Below are positions 26,990-35,406 of a DNA stretch of 52,203 nt, piece by piece (within the stretch, counting starts at the first letter, position 1; each line of letters opens with the position of its first letter). Position numbers and translations under genes: made by a program. This DNA is from Paenibacillus shirakamiensis (lineage in GTDB: Bacteria; Bacillota; Bacilli; Paenibacillales; Paenibacillaceae). Under the pieces are notes generated by a model. It searched no databases, was not told the origin of the DNA, and saw nothing but the letters and a program-made list of their open reading frames with translations. Location of the stretch: the NCBI RefSeq assembly GCF_017874255.1, contig NZ_JAGGLD010000012.1, forward strand, positions 1 through 52,203. The letters run 5' to 3'.

Positions 26990-29255
26990 GCCTAAAGACG
27001 CTTCTACCCCGCAATCTAAACTATCGACACAAGAACAAGGGAGTACTTCCTCTAGTCCAATAGAGTACCCCGTTCAAGGATTATCCTGTTCCAACTGTGC
27101 CCGAGAATTACAAGATGAAATCCGTAAACTGGATCATGGCCAAGATGCCTCGCTACATTATAACAGCGGCCGTCTAATCGTTCGTCCCGAAGTCGATATG
27201 GATAAGGTGCGCAAAATATTGAAAAGTGATGGCGCTTCGTTGCCTACTCTAGCCTCCTCCGCTTCCAGCAAGGCTTCCACTACAAAAGGAACGCACAACG
27301 ACACCCACTCCCATACTCATACCGAAGGAGGAAAGGATCACGCTAACCACGATCATGGCGAAGAAGGTCATACGCACGAACACGGGGATGAAGACAATAA
27401 GCGCATTTTATGGTTATTAGGAACAGCTGCCGTTCTTTATTTAAGTACGTTCCTCTTAGGCGACCTCCTATCCCCTACAGTGCGAATCATTTTCTACATC
27501 GTCGCTATTGTCCTTAGTGGATATTCGACATTCTGGCGTGGACTTAAGAACTTGGTTCGTCTTAAATTCAACATGGATACACTGATGACCGTTGCTCTTG
27601 CTGGCGCCGTAGTCATCGGAGAATGGAAAGAAGCCACTCTAGTTGCTATTTTGTTTGGATTAAATGAATTGCTTGAAGGGTACGGCATGAGCCGGGCTCG
27701 TAAATCCATGGAATCCCTGCTTACTGCTGCTCCTAAACAAGCCGTCGTTATAAGGGGAGATCGTACCGAGACGATTGCTATTGAACAACTTCAAATCGGG
27801 GATATCGTGCAAGTTCGAGCAGGTGAGAAAATACCATCTGATGGAACGATCTCCGAAGGTCAAAGTGCAGTAAATGAAGCGGCCATCACTGGGGAATCCG
27901 TTCCAGTTGGTAAGAAACCTGGGGATACCGTATTTGGTGGTAGTGTCAATGCAGACGGTCTACTTAAAGTGAAGATAGAGAAGGAATATAAAGATTCCTC
28001 CTTATCAAAGATCATGCACCTCGTTCAAGAGGCACAAGATACGAAGACACCTACGGAACTGTTCATTGATAAGTTCGCAAGATATTATACTCCTGCCATT
28101 ATGATCATTGCTGCCCTAGTGGTCCTTATTCCTCCCCTATTCTTTGGTGCTCCTTGGATGAAATGGGTCTACGAAGGTCTAGCTATTCTCATTGTCGGTT
28201 GCCCATGCGCCCTTGTCCTTTCCTCCCCGATAGCCTTGGTTAGTGGGATGACACGAGCTGCACGGAGCGGGATTCTCGTCAAAGGTGGCATTCACTTGGA
28301 GCAATTGGCCAAGATTAATGCCATCGCTTTTGATAAGACAGGAACGTTAACCGAAGGTCGCCCGGCTGTTATGGAAGAAGTGATCTATAATGAAGATAAA
28401 TTTTATGCCATTACGGGTGCCATCGAGCAATCCTCCCTTCACCCTCTAGCCCAAGCCATCGTTCGACGTGCTAAGGAAAAAGGAATTCAAGATTTTGTAG
28501 AACCTAAAGATCTCAACACTATAGCAGGCCAAGGGATACAGGCTGAAGTAGGAGGCACGACTTACTGGGTGGGTAGTGAAGAAATTCTGAATCAGTTGAC
28601 CGATGCTGAATCCGAACACTCCCGCATTCAAGAAGATCTGAAGCGACTAAAGGAAGCCGGCCTCACCCTTGTCCTTACTGCGGATCGTGATCACGTGCTT
28701 GGTATTGCAGGTCTTGCGGATAAAATCCGTCCTGAAAGTCCTGATGTCATTGCAAGGCTCCATGCTGCAGGCATTCAACACACGGTTATGCTAACGGGAG
28801 ATCATGAAGGTACTGCGAAGGCTGTAGCCGCCAAGACTGGTGTTACCGATTGGTACGCAGGTCTGCTCCCTGAACAAAAAGTCGATCGAATTAAGGAACT
28901 GTCAAGTAAATGGAATACCGCAATGGTCGGAGATGGAATTAACGATGCTCCAGCACTAGCTACAGCCCAGCTTGGTATTGCCATGGGTAAAGGAACAGAC
29001 AGTGCTGTTGAAACCGCAGATATTGTACTCATGCAAGATCATTTAGGTAAACTACCTACGGTTATCAAAATCGCTCGTCAAGCCAACCGCATTATCAAGT
29101 GGAACATCGGTATCAGCCTAGGGCTCAAAATTATTGCACTGTTACTCACCCTTCCTGGGTTGCTCACCCTGTGGATTGCGGTGATGTCTGATATGGGAGC
29201 TACAATTGTAGTGACCTTACTCGGCCTTACAATTCTACTAGGTAAGGATAAATAA
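26982..29255 (+). CDS. cadA: Cd2+/Zn2+ P1B-type ATPase
   Basis: A 757-residue heavy-metal exporter. The N-terminal HMA domain has GLSCSNCA (Cys36, Cys39). A His-rich linker (about residues 104-135, with HSHTHT and HDHGEEGHTHEHG) may bind Zn. Eight membrane segments are expected, with the CPC motif at 407-409 in TM6. TGES (actuator), DKTGT with phosphorylated Asp451, the SLHPLA nucleotide-binding motif and GDGINDAPAL follow. The CPC plus HMA-Cys and His-rich region point to Zn/Cd/Pb export rather than Cu. It is cotranscribed with cadC. Confidence 0.92.
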   Translation: MNKPKDASTPQSKLSTQEQGSTSSSPIEYPVQGLSCSNCARELQDEIRKLDHGQDASLHYNSGRLIVRPEVDMDKVRKILKSDGASLPTLASSASSKASTTKGTHNDTHSHTHTEGGKDHANHDHGEEGHTHEHGDEDNKRILWLLGTAAVLYLSTFLLGDLLSPTVRIIFYIVAIVLSGYSTFWRGLKNLVRLKFNMDTLMTVALAGAVVIGEWKEATLVAILFGLNELLEGYGMSRARKSMESLLTAAPKQAVVIRGDRTETIAIEQLQIGDIVQVRAGEKIPSDGTISEGQSAVNEAAITGESVPVGKKPGDTVFGGSVNADGLLKVKIEKEYKDSSLSKIMHLVQEAQDTKTPTELFIDKFARYYTPAIMIIAALVVLIPPLFFGAPWMKWVYEGLAILIVGCPCALVLSSPIALVSGMTRAARSGILVKGGIHLEQLAKINAIAFDKTGTLTEGRPAVMEEVIYNEDKFYAITGAIEQSSLHPLAQAIVRRAKEKGIQDFVEPKDLNTIAGQGIQAEVGGTTYWVGSEEILNQLTDAESEHSRIQEDLKRLKEAGLTLVLTADRDHVLGIAGLADKIRPESPDVIARLHAAGIQHTVMLTGDHEGTAKAVAAKTGVTDWYAGLLPEQKVDRIKELSSKWNTAMVGDGINDAPALATAQLGIAMGKGTDSAVETADIVLMQDHLGKLPTVIKIARQANRIIKWNIGISLGLKIIALLLTLPGLLTLWIAVMSDMGATIVVTLLGLTILLGKDK

Positions 29256-29309
29256 AAAAACAAAAGGTGCTTTTCCTTGTTTTATGGGAGAGTACCTTTT
29301 GTTTTTTTT
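29254..29309 (+). terminator. Terminator of cadCA
   Basis: AACAAAAGGT and ACCTTTTGTT arms with a partly paired interior, preceded by A7 and followed by eight T. Confidence 0.85.
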
Positions 29310-29373
29310 ATTTAAACTATATTACAATAGAATAAAAATAGGATATTATTTCCTTTAGAGGTGATATTAAAAG

Positions 29374-29772
29374 ATGAATCATGACCAACTAACCCATCTT
29401 GCTTTAAGTTATCCCGGCACGCAGTTAAAGTATCCTTTTGATCCCGATCTCCCTGTCTTCTATGTAGGAAGCAAAATGTTCGCTTTGTTGGGTCATCAGG
29501 AAGGATTCCCTAGTGTTAACTTAAAGACCACTCCTGAAGAAGCTTGGATGTTACGAGAAGCTTATCCAGGTACAGTGCTCCCTGGTTACCATATGAACAA
29601 ACAACATTGGAACACCATCCTACTAAACGGCAAGGTTCCCTCTGACATCTTAGTTGGTATGCTTGAAGATTCATATAGACTCGTCTTTGCCAATCTTCGC
29701 AAATCAGAACGTGAAACGATTCGCCCCTCTATTCCTGTAGCAGCCCAAGCGCAAGAGGAGTGGCATGACTAA
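29374..29772 (+). CDS. MmcQ/YjbR family protein
   Basis: A 132-residue protein with the CyaY-like-fold signature of the YjbR family: YPGTQLKYPFDPDLPVFYVGSKMFALL, VNLKTTPEEAWMLREAYPGTVLPGYHMNKQHWNTILL. Members are called DNA-binding from structural similarity, but their roles are not established. The C-terminal 25 residues are a variable tail. ATG is 9 nt after AGAGGTG. Confidence 0.85.
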   Translation: MNHDQLTHLALSYPGTQLKYPFDPDLPVFYVGSKMFALLGHQEGFPSVNLKTTPEEAWMLREAYPGTVLPGYHMNKQHWNTILLNGKVPSDILVGMLEDSYRLVFANLRKSERETIRPSIPVAAQAQEEWHD

Positions 29773-29775
29773 AAT

Positions 29776-29814
29776 AAAAAAGGCGGCCTTCTCTTGGTTG
29801 AGAAGGCCGCCTTT
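29776..29814. terminator. Bidirectional terminator
   Basis: AAAGGCGGCCTTCTC, TTGGTT, GAGAAGGCCGCCTTT: a 15-bp perfect stem between convergent genes, with A-rich 5' flank (T tract for the minus strand). Confidence 0.9.
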
Positions 29815-29818
29815 ACTA

Positions 29819-30334
29819 TTAAGATTCGAGTGCTGACTTCATTTCATCAGAAGAGCGATTCCACCATTCTTCATTATGAGAGACTAACAATGTACGCAGC
29901 GCCTGCTTGTCAACTGGTCCTAGCTCACTCAACATAACGCGCCTTTTGATTGCATAATCCAATTTGTTTACATGATCCGCAAGGATCTTCCATCCCCGCT
30001 TGGCTTCTGTATCAATCCACATCTCACAGGCTGTAGCTCCGCCATATAGCTGACCTTCAGGCGTTCGATCAACAGCAACCCATACAAGCCACACTTGTCT
30101 TCCATTGGGTACGTCTTCTTTGTTGGCCGAAAATTTAATACCTCGCTCCACTTTGCTCTTCGCATGCATTGCTCCAACGTCAATCTTCGCTTCTCCCCCA
30201 TCAATGATGATTGGAGATACACTATTCAGATCAATACTCCCTGCGCCAAATCCTTTGTGCTTGGAACTCTTCTCACTACTACTAATGATATTTAAGGCAA
30301 TGGGCTTCTTGCCAGTCGGTTTTGCGTTATCCAT
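29819..30334 (-). CDS. ywhD: YwhD family protein
   Basis: A 171-residue soluble protein: GSIDLNSVSPIIIDGGEAKIDVGAMHAKSKVERGIKF, VPNGRQVWLVWVAVDR and GATACEMWID match the YwhD family of Bacillales. In B. subtilis ywhD is near speE, speB and pbpG; here it lies 4.2 kb past pbpG. Function unknown. ATG follows GGAGGTAATT. No signal or membrane segment. It is a single gene divergent from an M1 peptidase gene. Confidence 0.75.
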   Translation of the reverse strand: MDNAKPTGKKPIALNIISSSEKSSKHKGFGAGSIDLNSVSPIIIDGGEAKIDVGAMHAKSKVERGIKFSANKEDVPNGRQVWLVWVAVDRTPEGQLYGGATACEMWIDTEAKRGWKILADHVNKLDYAIKRRVMLSELGPVDKQALRTLLVSHNEEWWNRSSDEMKSALES

Positions 30335-30462
30335 AATTACCTCCGCTTTAAAGCCGCCATATTTAGGGGCTCAGATATCTTATATTTAATTTTAACTAAT
30401 AATCTCTCAGATGCAAACATATACATGCTGTAGATGCTTGTCAACGGGAGGTATCCACAGTA

Positions 30463-32439
30463 ATGAGTCGATTTCGCAATTCAATAGTTCTCACCCTGAT
30501 ATTAACTGTATCTCTAGTGGGAGGAGCACTCTGGCTTACTCCACAACATGAACCTGTAGCTGTATCTTCTCTTGCCGAAGAAGGGGGCAAGCTCCCGCTT
30601 GTCCAAAGCCCGGCTCCCTCCGAAGGTCTACGTAGTACAAGTTCAGAACAACTCAGTGAGCGTGTATCAGAATATCATATTGATGTGAATCTTAACGAGC
30701 AGGATCAGACACTTTCAGGTAGCGAGAGCGTAACTTGGAACAATCCAGGTAGAAAAGCAGTGAATGAATTATATTTTCACCTCTACCCGAATGCTTTTGA
30801 ATCCAAGAACAGCACATTTCTCTTAGAATCAGGTGGCAAACTCCGAGAAGACAGCATGCCCAAAGACGGATGGGGTTCTATGGACCTGACCGAAATTCGG
30901 ACAACCGAGGGGACCTCTCTCCTGCACCGATTGGAGTATGTGCAACCTGACGATGGGAACATTAAAGACCGCACTCTGGTAAAAGTTCGTCTACCTCGCG
31001 CCGTAAGCGCCGGTGAAAGTATCACCCTGCGCATCAACTTCAAAGTAAAACTACCCAAAATATTCGCACGTATGGGCACCGCTGGTTCGTTTGTCATGGC
31101 GGGCCAGTGGTTCCCCAAACTTAGTGTATATGAGCCTGTAGGCACGCGTGGGCGCACCACAGAAGGCTGGAATCTTCATCAATACCATGGGAATTCGGAG
31201 TTCTACTCAGATTTTGGAATTTTCAGTGTCCGCATTAACGTTCCTAGCTCTTATATCATCGCTGCTACAGGATTTCCAATCAAGACGCCCGTTACCCGTG
31301 ACGATCGGAAGACCTATCAATTTTATGCAGATGATGTTCATGACTTTGCTTGGGCAGGCTCCCCAAACTTCGTCTATGCGGAAGAACCCTTTTCATCCCC
31401 TGGCGTTCCAGGCGTACGCATCAAGCTATATTTAGATCCTTTACATAAGGATCTGAAAGACCGGTATTTCTTCGCCGCCAAATCCGCACTGTCCGCTTAT
31501 AGCAAAGCTTATGGAAGCTATCCCTACTCCACGCTTTCCATTGTCGTACCGCCTTCAGCGGGCAATGGTGCAGGAGGAATGGAATATCCGACACTCGTCA
31601 CCGCGTTTGGAGCTACAAATAACTCCCCCGGGTATGAGCTTGAGCGTACCGTAGTCCACGAGATCGGCCACCAATATTTCTACGGGATGGTTGCCAGCAA
31701 TGAATTTGAGGAACCTTGGCTGGATGAAGCTTTTACTTCCTATGCCGAGGACAAGGTGATGGAGCAAGCCTACGGAGTTATCCCGAATCTTCCTATTCAA
31801 TCAAGTTTCATAACAAATCCCATGCCACTGAATAAAGAAGCTTGGAAATACGGAAATCAAAATACTTATGCCCAAAATGTCTATACTCGCGGGAAACTCG
31901 TTCTACTCGGAATCGAGAAGCAAGTCGGAGTCTTTACGATGAAAAAGATTCTAGCCCGTTACGCTGAAAGGTATCGCTTCAGACATCCGACTACTACAGA
32001 TTTTCAGCAAGTAGTGGAGCAAGTTACTCATAAGCCTTGGAAAGACTATTTCGATCAGTATGTATATGACGGTCGCATGGCCAACTATTCCGTCGATCAG
32101 ATCAGTGTTATACCTAATATCAGATCAGGGGGATACGATTCTACGGTTAAGATCAGCCGTCTAGGTGGAACCCTCCCGCGTGTTCCTATCGTTTTTGCTT
32201 TCAAGGATGGACATGTAATTCGAAAAGAATGGAACGGTGAAGAGAGTCAGGTTGTATATAAACTTACCTATAAACAACCTTTAGCTTGGGCCATGATTGA
32301 TCCAGCCTACAGCCTCGTTCTAGAGAACAAACATATTAACAACTACCTAAAAGCCAAAGTCGAGGAAAAGACAGGCACCCGGTGGAATCTGAGCATCTCC
32401 AAAGTGCTGGAATCAGCCCTTGGATTGCTATCATGGTGA
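30463..32439 (+). CDS. M1 family metallopeptidase, exported
   Basis: A 658-residue protein with an N-terminal hydrophobic segment (residues 8-27) that acts as signal peptide or anchor. The M1 zinc site is HEIGHQYFYGMV (His399, Glu400, His403) with the third ligand Glu422 in WLDEAFTSY; GAGGMEYPTL (371-376) replaces the classical GAMEN. The N-terminal beta domain starts with YHIDVNLNEQDQTLSGSESVTWNN. It probably cleaves N-terminal residues from extracellular or membrane-proximal peptides. ATG lies 10 nt after GGGAGG. The next gene begins 10 bp after the stop, so both are in one operon. Confidence 0.88.
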   Translation: MSRFRNSIVLTLILTVSLVGGALWLTPQHEPVAVSSLAEEGGKLPLVQSPAPSEGLRSTSSEQLSERVSEYHIDVNLNEQDQTLSGSESVTWNNPGRKAVNELYFHLYPNAFESKNSTFLLESGGKLREDSMPKDGWGSMDLTEIRTTEGTSLLHRLEYVQPDDGNIKDRTLVKVRLPRAVSAGESITLRINFKVKLPKIFARMGTAGSFVMAGQWFPKLSVYEPVGTRGRTTEGWNLHQYHGNSEFYSDFGIFSVRINVPSSYIIAATGFPIKTPVTRDDRKTYQFYADDVHDFAWAGSPNFVYAEEPFSSPGVPGVRIKLYLDPLHKDLKDRYFFAAKSALSAYSKAYGSYPYSTLSIVVPPSAGNGAGGMEYPTLVTAFGATNNSPGYELERTVVHEIGHQYFYGMVASNEFEEPWLDEAFTSYAEDKVMEQAYGVIPNLPIQSSFITNPMPLNKEAWKYGNQNTYAQNVYTRGKLVLLGIEKQVGVFTMKKILARYAERYRFRHPTTTDFQQVVEQVTHKPWKDYFDQYVYDGRMANYSVDQISVIPNIRSGGYDSTVKISRLGGTLPRVPIVFAFKDGHVIRKEWNGEESQVVYKLTYKQPLAWAMIDPAYSLVLENKHINNYLKAKVEEKTGTRWNLSISKVLESALGLLSW

Positions 32440-32449
32440 GGTGAAAGGG

Positions 32450-33265
32450 ATGAATTCTATACGTAAGGGGTGGGAAAGCACCCGACATCAAATTCCCGTG
32501 GTTATTATTCTATTTCTGTATCAATTGCTATGGGGAGTATTCCTTTACCGTCTCGTTCAGTCCGCCGTCATTCCCTTGCTTCAACGTTATCCCGATCCAG
32601 CTCCCAGCCAACTTAGTAAAATGTTATTCTTAGTCGAAGGACAAATCGAACTTAAGAACAGCCCGGATGTCCATACTTATTTATGGTTACTAGGAGGAAT
32701 GTTTGCCCTTCGTCTCTTTCTGACTCCTTTTATAGATGCAGGGATTCTGTACGGACTTCAGCCGAATCAGAAGGATGGAGCAGGGCTTGTATTTTTTCAG
32801 GGAATTCGCTATTTTGGGAAGCCTGTATTTCTTTTCTACATCTTGGAACTTATCTTGATCCTATTCCCTGCCTACTGGCTTGTGCCCAAGATCTTAGAAC
32901 TTATAATTAACGGAATGCAGACCGGTACAGATCCTCTTATCTACGCAGGATTTTATATAGTGGCATGGATTATATATGGATATTTTGTTCATCAGCTTCT
33001 TTTATATATAAAATTTGGCTATATTTATCGGTCGAGCATATCTTTATCCTTCTATATTGTCTGTAGACATATCTTAAAAGTTATAGGTATCTCTCTTTTT
33101 TTAGGCTTCATTACCCTTATCCTTTTTGGAATATTCACTAGCATATCTTGGATTTGGACAGGTATGGTCGCTCTTATTCTGCAACAAACCTATCCCTTTC
33201 TACGAACTCTTCTCAGTATTTGGCACACCGCTTCTCAATACCAACTATGGAATGAAGAGAAATAA
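32450..33265 (+). CDS. Polytopic membrane protein of unknown function
   Basis: About 271 residues with five or six membrane segments (approximate residues 17-38, 80-102, 118-145, 168-192, 205-235, 238-258). Contains LFLTPFIDAGILYGL and a Trp/Ile-rich C-terminal half. No transporter signature recognised. The upstream 10 codons of the open frame overlap the M1 gene and its stop; the ATG 6 nt after GAGGTG is chosen. Tight linkage to the M1 peptidase suggests a joint role at the membrane, but this is an inference from position only. Confidence 0.75.
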   Translation: MNSIRKGWESTRHQIPVVIILFLYQLLWGVFLYRLVQSAVIPLLQRYPDPAPSQLSKMLFLVEGQIELKNSPDVHTYLWLLGGMFALRLFLTPFIDAGILYGLQPNQKDGAGLVFFQGIRYFGKPVFLFYILELILILFPAYWLVPKILELIINGMQTGTDPLIYAGFYIVAWIIYGYFVHQLLLYIKFGYIYRSSISLSFYIVCRHILKVIGISLFLGFITLILFGIFTSISWIWTGMVALILQQTYPFLRTLLSIWHTASQYQLWNEEK

Positions 33266-33297
33266 ATACTATAACAGTCTCTAAAAAACCCATACCT

Positions 33298-33330
33298 AAA
33301 GGCCTTTCGATAGACGAAGGCCTTTTTTTT
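33298..33330 (+). terminator. Terminator of the M1 peptidase operon
   Basis: AAAGGCCTTTCG, ATAGA, CGAAGGCCTTT followed by T8 in all. Confidence 0.92.
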
Positions 33331-33365
33331 CGTTATATAACAAGTTAAATCTTGTAAATTAACCA

Positions 33366-33426
33366 TTGCCAAAAGTTCCCTACCTTGCTACAATGGACAC
33401 AGATTTTAGAGTAACAACTTTGTAAT
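33366..33426 (+). promoter_or_regulatory. Promoter and WalR-like box of NlpC/P60 gene 1
   Basis: TTGCCA (33366-33371), 17-nt spacer, TACAAT (33389-33394). Downstream lies AGTAAC-N5-TGTAAT (33410-33426), which differs at one position from the WalR consensus TGTWAH-N5-TGTWAH. The box is at about +10 to +26, where binding would be expected to repress. Confidence 0.6.
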
Positions 33427-33487
33427 TATTTTTAATAACTAAGCAGGAAATTCGACAGCCATGTCGTATATGTATATAGGTGCAAAA

Positions 33488-33623
33488 AAATGATTATAAG
33501 CCGAATCCCTGACACCTAGGGAACGGGGGAACCAGTTATGGGTGAATTGATCTTGCAACAGAGGGATCATAGGGTACCTTTCAACCCGAATCCTTAAGCT
33601 AACCTCGCAGGCATCGGAAGGGG
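33488..33623 (+). ncRNA. c-di-AMP riboswitch (ydaO-yuaA class), copy 1
   Basis: Contains the conserved blocks of the class in order: AGCCGAATCCC, GGGGGAACCAGTTATGGGTG, GATCATAGGGT, TCAACCCGAATCC, AGCTAACCTCGCAGGC and GGAAGGGG. The last block (33616-33623) is also the only Shine-Dalgarno for the gene, 10 nt before the TTG start. There is no room for a terminator between aptamer and gene. CCTTTC (33577-33582) can pair with GGAAGG. The limits are approximate. Confidence 0.92.
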
Positions 33624-33633
33624 TCTATCGCTT

Positions 33634-34116
33634 TTGAAGAAGAAATTAACAGCAGTAGCAGTTACTATGTCCATTTTATTCACATTAGGAGCAGGAAGCG
33701 CATTCGCTGATTCCAAACTCGACAAAGTAGTGGACCGCGTAATTGGAACAGATTATAAGTCAGGTGGAACTTCCACCAATGGATTTGATTGTTCTGGTTT
33801 TACTCAGTATGTATTTGCTAAATTAGGAATAGACCTTCCTCACCAATCCGGATCCCAATTCAGAATGGGTTCATCCGTATCAAAAGGTGATTTGAAAGCC
33901 GGGGATTTAGTATTTTTCAATACCTTAGGTAGTGGCGTGTCTCATGTTGGAGTCTTCGTTGGAGATGGCAAGTTCGCACATGCTTCTTCTTCAAAAGGAG
34001 TAACCATTAGCAAACTCAGTGATAGCTATTATACGAACCGTTATGTTGGAGCTAAACGTATTTTGAGCAATGAAGCCTTTCAATCGGTCGCTGATTCAAG
34101 TGACGATGTAGAGTAA
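33634..34116 (+). CDS. Secreted NlpC/P60 peptidoglycan endopeptidase 1
   Basis: A 160-residue single-domain NlpC/P60 hydrolase with signal peptide (1-25, ending AFADS). Catalytic residues Cys53 (FDCSGFT), His104 (SHVGVFVG) and His116 (FAHAS). Such enzymes cut the D-Glu-(meso-DAP) or related bond in peptide stems. No cell-wall-binding domain is present; the acidic tail QSVADSSDDVE differs from copy 2. The start is TTG within the aptamer-proximal region. The gene is preceded by its own promoter, WalR-like box and c-di-AMP riboswitch. Confidence 0.93.
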   Translation: MKKKLTAVAVTMSILFTLGAGSAFADSKLDKVVDRVIGTDYKSGGTSTNGFDCSGFTQYVFAKLGIDLPHQSGSQFRMGSSVSKGDLKAGDLVFFNTLGSGVSHVGVFVGDGKFAHASSSKGVTISKLSDSYYTNRYVGAKRILSNEAFQSVADSSDDVE

Positions 34117-34144
34117 CTTATTAATTCATTCCCTTATATTGCTT

Positions 34145-34192
34145 GACCCGTAGAGATTCTTGCCGGAATCCTTGCTGCGGGTCTTTCTTTTT
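34145..34192 (+). terminator. Terminator of NlpC/P60 gene 1
   Basis: GACCCG outer stem with an internal GATTC-TTGCCG-GAATC stem and CGGGTC, followed by TTTCTTTTT. The inner 16 bases are identical in the terminator of copy 2. Confidence 0.82.
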
Positions 34193-34280
34193 GTGTAAAT
34201 CTTCTTATTATTTATTACCCTATTCGATTGGTTCTAAACGTAATTATATGTTGTTCTGACAAAAATAGTGAAAAACAACC

Positions 34281-34338
34281 TTGCCAAAGCTTGGTCGCTT
34301 TGATACAATGATCAAGAATTTAGTAACAAGTTTGTAAT
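34281..34338 (+). promoter_or_regulatory. Promoter and WalR-like box of NlpC/P60 gene 2
   Basis: TTGCCA (34281-34286), 17-nt spacer, TACAAT (34304-34309), the same hexamers as copy 1, then AGTAAC-N5-TGTAAT (34322-34338). The spacer sequence and the N5 differ from copy 1, while the hexamers and both half-sites are identical, which supports function. Confidence 0.6.
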
Positions 34339-34498
34339 CATTGTCGTTATTTGTCGGAGCGTATCAAAAACTGTCAAGGATTCCCGCAGAAACCATGCAG
34401 TATTTTAGAAACGCTGGGTCCTGAAATCTAATTCTATGAAGATTCTGATGAACGAATAGGATAATTTAGAATTTCAGTACGGGTGCAACAAACCAAAA

Positions 34499-34630
34499 AA
34501 ACAAGCCGAATTCCCACGCACCTGGGAAACGGGGGAACCAGTTATGGGTGAATTGATCTTCGATATACGGAAGGATCATAGGGAACCTTCAACCGAATCC
34601 TTAAGCTAACCTCGCAGGCCTTGGAAGGAG
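34499..34630 (+). ncRNA. c-di-AMP riboswitch (ydaO-yuaA class), copy 2
   Basis: Same block order as copy 1: AGCCGAATTCCC, GGGGGAACCAGTTATGGGTG, GATCATAGGGA, TCAACCGAATCC, AGCTAACCTCGCAGGCC and GGAAGGAG. The Shine-Dalgarno GGAAGGAG (34623-34630) is the terminal block, 9 nt before the TTG start. CCTTC (34586-34590) can pair with GAAGG. P1 can form from CAAG-CC and GG-CCTTG. The leader ahead of the aptamer is about 60 nt longer than in copy 1. Confidence 0.92.
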
Positions 34631-34639
34631 TTACACAAC

Positions 34640-35113
34640 TTGAGAAAGAAACTTGCAGCAGCCGCAACGAGCTTGGCAATCTTATTCACGATGGGAACAG
34701 GGAGCGCTTTTGCTGATTCCACCCTCACGCATGCCGTGAAAAGTGTATATGGAACGCCATATAAAACCGGAGGCACAACTTCCCGCGGTTTTGATTGTTC
34801 TGGATTTACGTCTTTTGTGTTTAAGAAAATGGGTGTAAGTCTTGCCCGTCAGTCAAAAGCACAATTCAAACAAGGTTCACCCGTTATGGCTAGAGGTCAA
34901 TTGAAGGCCGGAGATTTGGTATTCTTCAATACTTTAGGTAATGGTGTATCCCATGTAGGGGTTTACGTCGGAAACGGCCAATTTGCACACGCCTCTTCTT
35001 CTAAGGGCATTCACATTGACCGTCTTAGTAACACCTATTTTAACAAACGCTATGTTGGAGCCAAACGTATTTTGAGCAAAGCCGGATACAAAAAATATGC
35101 AGTGAATCTATAA
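34640..35113 (+). CDS. Secreted NlpC/P60 peptidoglycan endopeptidase 2
   Basis: A 157-residue paralogue of the preceding gene, with signal peptide (1-25) and catalytic Cys53, His105 and His117. The C terminus is basic (KAGYKKYAVNL) where copy 1 is acidic, and the catalytic domain has more Lys/Arg (FKKMGVSLARQSKAQFKQG), so the two enzymes differ in charge. TTG start 9 nt after GGAAGGAG. The whole unit, from promoter to terminator, is a tandem copy of the one upstream. Confidence 0.93.
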   Translation: MRKKLAAAATSLAILFTMGTGSAFADSTLTHAVKSVYGTPYKTGGTTSRGFDCSGFTSFVFKKMGVSLARQSKAQFKQGSPVMARGQLKAGDLVFFNTLGNGVSHVGVYVGNGQFAHASSSKGIHIDRLSNTYFNKRYVGAKRILSKAGYKKYAVNL

Positions 35114-35156
35114 ATCCATTCCCTTAAATGGATTACTCTCTCTTGTCTTAATTAAG

Positions 35157-35193
35157 CCGTACGATTCTTGCCGGAATCGATACGGTCTTTTTT
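35157..35193 (+). terminator. Terminator of NlpC/P60 gene 2
   Basis: CCGTA-CGATTC, TTGCCG, GAATCG-TACGG followed by TCTTTTTT. A second small stem AATCCATT/AATGGATT lies directly after the stop codon. Confidence 0.85.
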
Positions 35194-35406
35194 ATATCTA
35201 TATCTAGTAGAACGTAAAATTCATTCAAAAGGTTTCACTAATTTGTATGATACTAATTCCATATATTTCTTATAATTATGTTTACCCGCTTTATGGACGA
35301 TGAAACAGTCATAATCATATTTTTTTAATTTATTTATTTTTTGAATGAAGCTATAATATCTCGGAATGTAGAATAGAAATATAATAGAATTAGGGGGGCA
35401 GTACAC

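Noticed and set aside
35221..35406. 61-codon frame upstream of the GNAT gene, minus strand
   Set aside because: No ribosome-binding site, AT-rich, starts inside the GNAT ribosome-binding region. The fragment DCFIVHKAGKHNYKKYMEL looks protein-like, so a decayed gene remnant cannot be excluded.
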